The notes beneath the pieces are model-generated. The model had not been told where the DNA came from and searched no databases. It saw only the letters and a list, made by a program, of their open reading frames with translations. From NCBI RefSeq assembly GCF_030272615.1, contig NC_081408.1:402035889-402099888 (forward strand): DNA of 64,000 bases, read 5' to 3'. Source of the stretch: Cryptomeria japonica. Its lineage: Eukaryota > Streptophyta > Pinopsida > Cupressales > Cupressaceae. Shown in pieces: positions 53,641 to 64,000 of the stretch. The position numbers and the translations under genes are program-made. Each line of letters starts with the position of its first letter. Within the stretch, counting starts at the first letter, position 1.

Positions 53641-55799
53641 ATGTATCATATTATAATGTTAGAGGTAGGAGGCACTAAATTTTTTACCAAAATCCACTCA
53701 AGATAGTGAAGGACCATGAATTCCTAAGTAGTGAACGCTTACAATCCCTCCATAACCACACAAATTGATCTAAATTAAGAAATTCCTCGAATACCTCTAT
53801 ATTTCATCATGTGGTCACATGACAGAAGTAATGAGGCCTATATACCTTTTTCTGATGCCATTTAATCTAATAAATATGTACCAACTAGATAGAATCCCTA
53901 CCAATCAAACACAAAATTATACAACCCCACCTAAAATCTAGTTGACAAATCTTGAAACTATAACTATAAAATAAGTTATAAATTTCAACAATCAAAACCA
54001 ATAAGGCAACCCAATCCCTCCCAAGGGACCTACCTTCAAAGGACCACCTCCTTTAGTGCATGATCCCTTTTGGGATATATCTAAAATATATAAAAATATA
54101 TTTAGACCACATGATCTATATGAGAAAAATAACAGGCATGCACCTTTAGTGTAAGGAAGCTAAGGTAGTGTCCAACAACTTGCTACGCTAATCTTCACAG
54201 GAGAGTTATGAAAAACTTTTTCAGATCTTTACAATAGTCACAAAAACTTAAATAAAAATAAACATAAGGTGCATCCATACCATAACATGATGGTTTACAT
54301 GGTAAAAACCCTTTGAGGATTAAAAATATCCCCACCCCAAAAGTTCCCCAATATATTATATTAAAATCAACAAGATTATAATATACTTACAAAGAAAGAT
54401 TCTCACAAGAGTATTGACTAACTCCTACTAAGTGCAATAGGTTGATGCAAAAACTAAATGCGTGTAGCTCAATAGACCAATGTTCCATTATCAATTAACT
54501 TATTATCTCATAAAGGTTCATTTAATTATAAACCAAGGTCATGTTTTCTTGGATGATGTTATCACTATATGTGCGATTGAGGACCCTCTAAGTTATCCTA
54601 TTAGTTTGGTATAGAAAATTAATTGAAATTAACAACTTGGATTGGAAATAAAACAATGTTGAAAGTAATCATAATTACACAATGGTTGCTATGGGTTATT
54701 GGTTAATTGACACGATAGTGGTTGTAGGTGATTTCCTATGATAACTATGTTGTAGCTTAAGATATACAATTTTATTCTATCAATGCTACTAATTGATCAT
54801 GCTAACCTAACTTGAAGTGAGTTAACATAACAATTAATCTATCAAATTAAGTATCAATCCATCTAACATTAATACTAACAGCCTACACTAAGAAGGGAGT
54901 TACAATACTTCAAGTGGTCCTAGCTTAAGAGTTGTAACCTTTGATAAATAATGCTCAATCTAACTCAAAGTACCATCAACATTCCATCCTTTATTCAATA
55001 TTCAAAATATATACATAAGTTGGCAATAACAATCTTTTTGATTTGACAAGAAGCTATAATATGATCTAACAGCTAAATGACTAATATATTCTTGATAACC
55101 CCAAACTCTAACAAGATCTAGAATTAATGCATGAATCTCGAGAGTGGATTACTTTAGGACTCTAAAAAACCTTACTAACAACTATCGATCCTTCATGAAA
55201 ATGAGGATGACTTTTTCTTCTCCATGACTAGTAATAACAACCTAACTAATAGGAGGCAATAGTTACACAATTCTAATCAAACTCATATTACATTTGAAGA
55301 ATGGTCAAAATAGGGAACATGTAGGATAAAACAAATGTCATTATGAACCATATTCACTTTGCTCTACAAGATTCTCCTTGCCATTTGAATGCATATATTC
55401 TGTAATTTATAACATCAATACAAAGAACATTCAATCGCTTCCATTCTTGATAGTTGCATCACATTCAATACCTCTACAATTGGCAACTTACAAGCTGCAA
55501 GGGACAACATACTATGGTTAATATACTCTGGTTGAAAGTTAGCAGTTTAACTTATTGCTGCAAGCTAGTGTCTAAAAAATCATTCATTCACATTATTACC
55601 ATTTCTAACATCATAAAATTATATGATCCATAAATATTCACAAAAAACACATGCTTTCGTCATATGACATATACCACCCATAAAACTTGGAAATTCTTAA
55701 TAAAGTTCAAGCTAATGTCTTATAAGCATATAAAATATCTTGTAAAGTATGATATAAAATTGGTAAAATAGGGTCAATCTTAGAACTCATCACTCCCTC
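53641..55799. other. AT-rich stretch without recognised features
   Basis: Dense stops in all frames, no repeat structure or motif that I can support. Confidence 0.5.
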
Positions 55800-58300
55800 C
55801 AACTATCTGCTTGCTTTTCCTCATGCAAGCTAAGGCCTCAAGTTATATTGCAATGTAGTGAACCTATACTCTACTAACTCAATGGCACCCTCTCCTTGCT
55901 TCAAATAAAAACCTTTATGATCTGTTATCTTGTCCAACCTTTCAGTATCTACTACTACATCCACAAGCCTTCTTCTTGACAAATGAGGAATTGGGTATAT
56001 GAGAAGTGGTGGATAAAATTTAAGCAGAAGCTAGGCGATATGAGTGTCCATTGATGATGTGTTATACCTATCTACCCTAGAAGTTGTTGCAATGTAGTTA
56101 TAAATAGAATGGGGTTCTTTCTTCTTCAATTTTGGAGTGATCCGATTCCACCTACACTAGAAAAATACTAATGTTGTCTTCCCAACCCTCTAACCAATTC
56201 TTTAAATATCTAGTAATCTTGGTTTGTGCATTGTAGGATTTTGCTAGTCATGTTTGGGTTACTTATTAACTCTATCCACTCCTCTACAATATGTTAGGAT
56301 ATGTTGCCTCCGATCTTGTATGAAGAGGAATTGATTTCTCTCTTTATTGATATTTTTGGAGTTATATTTCCCTTTGATGCTCATTCCTCATGTATGATGC
56401 AAAAGTTTTGATTTGAACATCACCTACATGCATGAAGGGGATTCCATGCAATGTTTAGAATGAATAGCTAGATTGTGCAAATAGAATTCACACAATTGAT
56501 CTTACATTTCTAGAGTTACTCTTAGGTAGGTGGTAAGAAATTCCCTCGGTATGATTACTAAAATAGGGAGATCACTAATTAATTGGCTAATATAGGAGCA
56601 TAAGAATTTTTCTTGCAAATATAAAGCATAGACTTGATAGGTGTCTACAACTTACTAACCAGTTTGTTAAAACTAGTTTATCTATTCTAACTATCAATTT
56701 TTTTATTTTTATTTTTTATCTTTGAGTATCTTTCCTCAATTTCAATTGTATGCTTGGCCTTAGTGCCTTCTCTTTCTCCCAATCTTGTAGACTAATAAAA
56801 CTCCCTTATTGTATCCCTCAATGCAAACTCAAGGGTTAATGTTGTTGGAAATAAAAGTAGCATAGGAGTTTGAGCCTTCTAAATAGGGATTGGATCCTTT
56901 AATTCAACTATGGTTAATTATAGTAGCTTATCCAATCGTGTCCCCTCCTGTTGGTGAATCTGAAACTAAATTTTCATGTCCTTAATGTTTCCTTGTGATC
57001 ACATTTCCTTTTGTTGTTATTCCTTTAACTAATCCTCTAATTCTTAATCTTGTTGAGTTTTGCATGTAATTCACTATTCTCATCTTTACATTTAAGAAAT
57101 ATTTCAGGCACATCCTCCACCTTAAAGCCTTAATTAAAATCAATAAGGGAGTCTAATTCCTTATGTTGTCCTATCCCCTCGGGAGTTTTATCTTTCTTTC
57201 TAGCTATAAAAGGATCTTCATCTGATTCTTGTTATGTGCTAGATTTTTATGTATGCCTCATTTTTTTTTGTTTTAAGACCTTATGTTCCCTTTCTTTAGA
57301 TAAGTCTTACCTTTCTGACTCCACTTGAATAATGAGAACATTTTTCTACCCCTAAGACACACGTCCTCTCATAATCCCTTTACCCTTGAGACGATTTGAA
57401 CATTTTTTTTAGTTGGTTCCTCTTTTTTGACTTCCTCTTGGTTGAAGAGGAAGAAGCAATGTGTTTCCTTTTGTCTGATTTAGGTTATGGCAGATGAACA
57501 AGTCTCTCTAGTTGAGAAATAGGGGGTTTTGGCTTAGATTTTGTGGAGTGGGTTTTAGATGCTGTGGGTTGGTCCTCTAACAATTCTTCATTTATGTGTC
57601 ATAAGGGCTATAGGTTGGTAATAGAGGAGGAGGTAAATTGTCCTCCATTTTTTCTTCTAATGGTAAATTCTCCTCATAAGGTATATTTTCCTCATGGAAT
57701 CTTATGGGTTAATATCATATTATGGCCCAACTTATTTAATCAGAGGAGGTTGTAGGGGTCTATCGTAGATATCATTCTACACACAAAAATCCTCCAAAGT
57801 AATATTAGGGAACTGAGTAGCCAAACTCCTTTTTATGAGAAAAACTACTAAACTATGATGAGATAGGGATGATTGAGTTCTCTTTTTTCTATATTCAGTA
57901 GTCATACTCTTAATTATATGATGCAAGTAATTGGGAACATTTATCAGTATCTGATGGTGCAAATGGCTTAATAATTTATAGCATATTGTGTAAAGAGGGG
58001 AGTATCTCTTATCACAAATGAAATATATGATTACATGAATTACAATTGCCACCTACAATAATGGTACATATTGAAATTTGATTCCTTGTGATGAAGAATT
58101 GGACCTCTCTCCAGGTCTTTTAAATTTAGCTCTAGTTATTACCATGTCCACTGCAACTAAGAATACCTCTCCTATCATCAATAATGCAAACACTACTGAA
58201 ATTGTGGCTTCTAAAGCTTCCACTTGCATGCCTTTAACTATGGATTCGTCATTCTAAAATGTGGTTGTAAACTATTTTATCATCCCTTTGGTTAATTTTT
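55800..58300 (-). pseudogene. Decayed gene related to the L1 extra ORF
   Basis: Minus-strand reading, upstream to downstream. At 58250-57777 there is a helical domain with IIYFICDKRYSPLYTI, YKLLSHLHH and HHSLVVFLIKRSL, which lines up with EYITLDGRFTR, VLLNHFRHG and HQGLMVLVYKML of L1. At 57530-57420 a Ser/Lys/Arg-rich string (HIASSSSTKRKSKK) follows, then a KDENSELHAKLNKIKN coiled-coil fragment near 57050. Finally, at 56150-55835, about 105 codons carry two stops (PPLLIYPIPHLSRRRLVDVV, KITDHKGFYLKQGEG, YRFTTLQYNLRP). Most of the middle is disrupted. Function unknown. No RNase H or RT is seen beside it, so it may be independent of LINEs. Confidence 0.45.
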
Positions 58301-58855
58301 TCAACCTTGAATAGTAATGAACTCATCTCGATCTCTCAAAGAATGCTAAGAAATCTCCATTGGTAAGTAATAATATATGGTTTGTTGGATTTTCTCTAGT
58401 AATATTGCCACTTATTTATGCTTAAAAGCTTCCTCACTTTCTCTGAAGTTTGAATTCTCCTAATTTTTTAATGAATTATTTTAATTATTCTTCTATTCTT
58501 CTCCTTTAGACTAGTCTATAATGAACACAATGCATGTATCTACAACTAATGGTAGCTTATAAACAAAAAACAACTTATGTATAGTAATGGTTATAAATTG
58601 AGTTCATAAGTTGAGTCTAAACATTACAAAATAATTATTACTTTCATGTTTGCAAAAGGCATTCATTCAGTATGAAAATTCAATATAAAAAAATCCATTC
58701 CCCCAACTAAAAGGTTCATATATCCTCAAATGATTTACAAGGTGGTGGGAGGTATATAGAATAATAGTTTTAGAAGTAATACAAATGATATATGATCAAA
58801 TGATAAATGACACGTGTGTGAAATATATAGAAGATAATGAAATAATATGTTATTA
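58301..58855. other. AT-rich spacer before element K
   Basis: No coding frame or repeat recognised. Confidence 0.5.
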
Positions 58856-59030
58856 AATGATGTTAGACACAATGCACCACTTAGAGGGGGGTGAATCAGT
58901 CGTTCTCAACTTTTTCCCTTTAGCTATCCTATGTGAGCATATCGGTTAATGGATCTAAATCAATGCAGACTTACCGGTTAGTAGGGAGACCAACACCAAT
59001 GCAATCACACAAAGGACATCATATAACACC

Positions 59031-59056
59031 AATATATATATATATATATATATATA
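59031..59056. repeat. (AT)n microsatellite in K LTR
   Basis: About 13 AT units between AACACC and ACGAGG. Confidence 0.9.
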
Positions 59057-59149
59057 CGAGGAAAACCCAAGATGGGAAAAACCTTGGTGAGCAATGCTGC
59101 TGAAGTCTACTGCTCCAATCTAGCCTCACAATGAAAAACTGTTACAATG

Positions 59150-59293
59150 TTTAGGGCACCAACCCAAGGAGCTACAACCCCTGATTTAGGGCACCAACCC
59201 AAGGAGAACCAACCCCTAATTTAGGGCACCAACCCAAGGAGCACAACCCCTAACTTGTTTATGGGCTACAACCCAAAGGAGCTACAACCCCTG
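59150..59293. repeat. Four-unit tandem repeat in K LTR
   Basis: Units of 34-40 bp with TTAGGGCACCAACCCAAGGAG and (C)AACCCCT; the fourth is diverged (GGGCTACAACCCAAAGGAG). Same unit as in G. Confidence 0.9.
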
Positions 59294-61254
59294 CACCGAG
59301 CTACAACTCAGTGATCACAAAGCAAATATCAATTAAAAAAGTAGTTATCTTGTTACAAGTGAATCTTGCAACCATTTCTTATACCTTATTCTACCGGTGA
59401 GATACCTTCTCTGCTACACCGACTCAGAATTCTGCTGCTCTACTGCTGGCAAACCCTAATGGTACACCTCTCCTCTTCTTCTTCTCTGCTGGATCTCCTC
59501 CTCACAGCTCTGCACTTTACTGGTGCTATACTCTACCAGTCCACTGTTTGCCTTCTCTGCAAATATCTTCACTTATGCTCTGTCAGTATAACCACTACCA
59601 GCTTTGCTCTTCACTCTCCCTCTTCTCTCAGATACTCATTGAGCACTTGGCTGATTTGCTCTACCATACAGAAGTAACACTCAATCACTTTGCAATAGCA
59701 CTATCCTCTTCTATTCAGTAGCATCTTAACTATGTCTTTGTCCTGCATATTTATAGACTGGTTTTACCACAAAAAACCAATTCAAAATCTAGGTAGTTAG
59801 GGTTTCCTCATCACCCTCGAGGAAAACCAAATCCAATCAGATCTTCCCCAATCTGATCTCCTAGACAACCAACTATACAACTCCACCAATAACGCACCTT
59901 CCAATACACATTTTCCAAATGTAGAAAGAATGGTCATGTATCTTTACCTACCTTTGTCAAAATGCCATTAATGTTTCTTCTATTTCCTCCTCAAGGTCTT
60001 CTCACGGTCTGATCTTCTTGCTTCAATCTAGGTGCTAACAACTCCCTGATTCTTCTCTATCATTCATTCTTCCTTAAGCCACACTTCTCTGATCCGATCC
60101 ATAAATCATGGGATCCATCTTCAATGCACATGTGTAGAGATACCTATCTCTACATGAAACTTCACCAATCTTTGCGAGCTAGCCACCTTGACTCGAAGTG
60201 GCATCCATGTCGACCAACTGCCAATAAGGCAGTTCATGTCAGTCTAGATAGGCTCACCGACTAAATACTCTACCGGTTCCTCTTTCCTGTTGGTTTTCTA
60301 ACCCTATTGGTATCTCACATTCTACCGATTAACTCCTCATGTCTACACTTGTTGAACTGCTGGTGGAAAACCTAAACCAGTCTTCAGACTTGTCTATCCA
60401 AAATATGCACATTCCCACAAGGTGGGGGGGGACATCTGCATCTGCACCTTGCTCATATTTCCGGTGGAATTACATACTGACAAGCACTCTTCATCTGTAC
60501 CGACATCTCAACATACCTTCTTAATCGATCCAGTGCATATCCCTGATTTCATACACTTAATGCACACCTCTTCTTCCTTATCTCACAAAACTATGATGAA
60601 CACAATGCATGATAAGAGATAAGTTCCACTTACCAGTGGAGTGACACCTTGTCTTCTGCATCTTGCAGTGTACTCATGTGACATCCCTATTTGTGCAACA
60701 TATCTTCAAATAAGCACATGTGATCCAATGTGGGCACATTCACTCAGTCATTGCTTCTCATGATGACTGCAACTTCATCAAGTGGGAGTCCTTCTGTCCT
60801 GCAATCTTACAACATACCTGTGATCAATTCATTCTTCTCCTTCAGTGTTGATGTGATTTAGGTAACATTCTGCCTCTTCATCATAAACAACATCCAAGCA
60901 CCTTGCTCATCCTGCTTGTACACTGGTCATGACCTTTGCAGGCTGACAACCACTCACTTGGTTGATCTGAAATCCCCATGTCAACATATCACTTACCAGT
61001 TGACATCCTTTCCTTACCGGCAATGCACTGTATTGGTATCGATCACCTTACCATTCCATCCACACAAGTCAGGCACCAACTTGTGTACCGGTGACCCCCT
61101 AGGGTCATCTTCCTTACCTTACTGGTGTTCTGCAACACAAGGTGATATGAAAGATATCTCAACCTGTATTCCTCCTTGACAGTGTTGCACATACATCTCT
61201 CATACCGGTAGTCATCCCATACCGGTTGACATCAATGACAACCCAATGCCAACA

Positions 61255-62449
61255 TTCTCCTCCTTTGGCATTGATGTCAACTGATGTGGTATCCTGCATA
61301 CTACATAATCGTTCTCCCCCTTTATCTAATCCATGGATTCCCAACACATGTAGTATGTTGTATACTACATAATCCTTCTCCTCCTTTGACAACAATGGCA
61401 AATGTACTATCAGGATATCATTCCTCCCTATATTTACCGGTCAGTGACAAAATTATTTCTCACCATTTTTTTATTGGATGCAACTCCTCCTTTGATACCA
61501 CTTGTTATCTTGTCACCAATTGTTACATCTTCTTAAGTCACAACACTTGAGATGGAGAAATTCAACCATCAACTGACACTAATTCAACATGCAAATTCTA
61601 TACTATTTGTTAAAATACTCAATTGCAGAGGGATGTGCCAGTGAAAACTACTCACTTGCTAGTCAACCTGCATCACCTCTTGTTTGATCCCAAAATTCTT
61701 TAGGAATCAAATTTGATTGTACTATTGATACAACCAACCAACTGACAAGTAGGAATCAAATGTGATTGTACTATGAATACAACCAACCACATGATAGGTA
61801 GACACCCCTTGCAATGAAATTCTCCTGGGTATTCCTACTATGACTTTTCATTATTTGTAGTTTTGGGTAGTCAGTGCACTTACTCTTCCAAGTTCAAGCA
61901 TCTCAGCTTTGCATCATAGCCACTTGAAATCCCCTTGAGTTATATATCTCAGGTTCTTATCTTTGGTGGGGCCTAATACTAGGGCTCCAATCTCCTCTAT
62001 AAATCAGTTGAGCTATGCAACTGTGATCATATGATGATCTTTCAGTTCCATTATATCCACCACAGCCTACGACATGATCCTGGATGAACACAATGCCATA
62101 CAATGTCATCATCAAGTCATAATTCTAACCAGTTAGCCTAAAAATATGCATGCCTGCATGATCAACTTTTGGGCCAACATATGTCATTCAGGTCTTTTCC
62201 AATAAATACCACTTGAGACATGAACTCCACATTCCATGTAACTTCATAGTCTTACATAACCTGCAAGTACCTGTAGGCATCTATGCCGCTAACATCCTGC
62301 ACATATCGATTACCATCTGATACCAATTTTTAACCTCAACTTATTGACACATGCAGTAGTGATCCAACACTGATTTGTAGGTGTGTAGTTAAGGCAGCCT
62401 CTACACACACTTATCATATCATTTCCATCCTTCATACCGACAACAACAT
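61255..62449 (-). other. Element K 3' region, non-coding
   Basis: Starts with the purine tract GCCAAAGGAGGAGAA (minus, 61255-61269). More purine-run copies are near 61310 and 61380, as in G. No pol motif seen. A PBS-like TGGTATCAAAGG lies on the minus strand near 61495. Confidence 0.5.
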
Positions 62450-64000
62450 GTTCTTCCATGTTGCCTTCTTCACTAAGGGGGTGAATGATAAATTCAATGT
62501 GCTACTCCCCCTAAGATCCTATATCTCCCTTAGACCTTGGGAGATATTACCTGTGCAATGGGTGCACAGTGCTGGTCCATGCTCTTCTTCCTCCATATAT
62601 GCTTGGTCTCATTATTCTTCCCATTTTTCAGGCTTGGGAGTAGGTCTTTCCTTCTTCTGCTGATGGGTCCTTCAATTAATTGATTCTCCATCACAACCAG
62701 AAGTAGTGCTATAGTATCACACAACATGCATCCCAACTTCATATTTGGGGAATCTCTTGACATATCGGATTGACCATCTTCTTCTGGTCATGTTGCTGTG
62801 ACTGGCAACCGAAACTGATGGAACTCTTGCTCCTATAGGGACAATCCTCCTTTGGTTCCATGCAGGTCTTTGACTTCTAAATGCTCTGAATTCACCTTTC
62901 TGAAGAGCATAGTTATACCGGCCTCCATGTGACTGTAGGTTCCTCTTCCTGCATTCAAACTCTCTATGGCCAAATCTATTTTAGTTATGACAGACAACAT
63001 TTGCATAACCGGGAGAGGGGACATGCATGTATCTACTTCTTGATACATTTTTCTCATATGCATGATGTCCATGAGATCCTGTAATATTATTTCTAGACCT
63101 CTTTCTACATTCCTCTGCCCTATGGCCATAAGCATTCCTGTGCGACACTTCCATGTAGTCTCTTCTTCCCCGACACTTTCTTTGCCATGTGGATAGTAGC
63201 ATTTCTTTGTCCTCTGCCGGTAGGAGGTCTTCTTTGCTGACTTCTCATGTTCTTGCTTCTAGTGAAGCTATCTTCTCCCATCTTCTCTTTACCTTTGGGA
63301 TTTGCATTGTTCCTCCTTGCAGCACCAGTCCTTATTCTTGTCTGCAAGTCTTCATCGGTTGTGGTTAGCTCAACCTTCTTTCAGGGAGCATTTCTGACTG
63401 TGAAGGTCTATACCTCATATTCTCCATTTGAGGATACAAACTCAGTGTCATTATGGGGGACATTATTGCTGGCAAAGCATTCACCAACACCACTTCCTAA
63501 TCCTTCAATGTCCTTGGCATGCTTCTGCTTTTTCAATATTTTGTCCAAGGCACCACTGTTGCCATCAAGCCGGATTCTTACCTTGATATCATCCTAACAT
63601 TTCTCAAGGTCATTTTGGAGAGTCTCCATTTCTCCAATCAGCTTCTAATATTCTTTCTTTAATTTCTGGCCTGGATGCTAGATTTTCACACCGACACACC
63701 TTGGTGTTCTTTGCCTGAGACTTCAACTTTGAGATGCATTTCTCAGATTCCTCAAGGAATTTTGTCAGCCAGTTCTGCTCTACTATAGAAATATTCTTGA
63801 ATAGCTTGTATTCATTTCTCAAGTTCTCCCTTTCACTTTCCTTGGAGTCCAAGACTGATTTCAAATCATCAGTCAGTCTTTTAGTCTCTTCTAGTTGAGA
63901 AGTCAATAGGGCAATTTTTTGTTTTGACACATCAAGGCAGGTTCTCAACTGACTACAATCCTCATGAACTTTTGTAGATTTTAAAATCATTTCTAACATT
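62450..64000 (-). pseudogene. gag: Element K gag with coiled coil and zinc knuckles
   Basis: 63999-63610 is a coiled coil (QKIALLTSQLEETKRL, SERENLRNEYKLFKNI, KFLEESEKCISKLKSQ). 63550-63410 reads LDKILKKQKHAKDIEGLGSG, the same motif type as G (LSN...GGLGFEEG). In 63200-62930 two knuckle remnants are seen: NAYGHRAEECRKR and CHN-x-NRFGHREFECRKR, with first Cys residues lost or spaced by a stop. 62763-62530 is basic with no motif. Frames change several times. The Gag N-terminus lies right of the window. Confidence 0.7.

Larger units (their letters stand above)
58861..61254 (-). repeat. Element K 3' LTR (2394 bp)
   Basis: Homologous to the G LTRs over the ends and the middle (GAAAACCCAAGATGGG, TTAGGGCACCAACCC). 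Holds an AT microsatellite and four tandem units. Several ACCGGT hexamers. Confidence 0.8.
58861..64000 (-). mobile_element. Copia element K (minus), gag present, no pol seen; runs off window
   Basis: 3' LTR 58861-61254 resembles G in start (TGTTGGCATTGGG in element orientation), end (GTGTCTAACA) and internal strings, but is longer. A purine tract lies at 61255-61270. Gag-like sequence occupies 62450-64000, yet between it and the LTR (1.2 kb) no integrase, RT or RNase H motif is visible. K is thus gag-only or deleted. Left flank AATGA (58856-58860) is the candidate target copy; its partner is outside. Confidence 0.8.

Noticed and set aside
61480-61515. PBS-like TGGTATCAAAGG on the minus strand, possibly marking another LTR end
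   Set aside because: No second LTR copy or flanking duplication was found around it; it may be chance or a relic.

Overview
This 64 kb window looks like intergenic DNA of a large plant genome and consists almost entirely of nested, decaying retrotransposons. I saw no host gene, tRNA, rRNA or CRISPR array. The plant assignment rests on the lineages present: Ty1/copia elements primed by the initiator-Met-type site TGGTATCAGAGC, Tat-lineage Ty3/gypsy elements with a G-patch and two RNase H domains, a TRIM, and plant-type LINEs with zf-RVT plus RNase H. A conifer or other gymnosperm is my best inference from the nesting depth and decay, but the species cannot be read from the sequence.

Layout. 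Positions 1-3056 hold the 3' part of a LINE (L1). It carries an extra, unrecognised ORF after RNase H. From 3057 to 52687 lies one old Ty3/gypsy element (I, minus strand), with its 5' LTR at 51135-52687 and its 3' end outside the window. Three large pieces split its gag. The first is copia element F (minus, 4469-35960, LTRs 523 bp each, TSD ATGAT). The second is an LTR-like block J (about 36560-37095). The third is a 5'-truncated LINE, L2 (37382-50115, 16-bp TSD). A 381-bp TRIM (TSD CATCA) sits inside the LTR of I.

Inside F lies copia element A (plus, 7491-34520, TSD TAATT). A was itself hit four times: by gag-only element B (9135-13394, TSD GTACC), by Tat-type gypsy C (15258-28065, TSD CCTGG), by a probable solo LTR D (28734-29779), and by copia E (minus, 30382-34443, 3' half deleted). 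Inside L2 lies copia G (minus, 38342-49221, TSD GACAA), and inside G lies a non-autonomous element H (43167-46073, TSD ATATT). Matching target-site duplications let the insertion order be read directly: I, then F/J/L2/TRIM, then A (in F) and G (in L2), then B, C, D, E (in A) and H (in G).

Right of I, 52688-53640 holds a 3' end plus LTR relic related to E and H. No feature is visible at 53641-55800. A badly decayed minus-strand gene at 55800-58300 appears to be a relative of the extra ORF in L1. From 58861 to the window end is copia element K (minus), with a 2.4-kb LTR and a gag but no recognisable pol.

How the parts work together: each autonomous element once supplied gag, protease, integrase, RT and RNase H for its own copying. 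B, H, K and the TRIM would have depended on proteins made elsewhere. Nearly every ORF now has stops or frameshifts. E's gag-protease-integrase frame is the best preserved pol-containing frame, with two in-frame stops in about 1.9 kb, and B's 488-codon gag is fully open.
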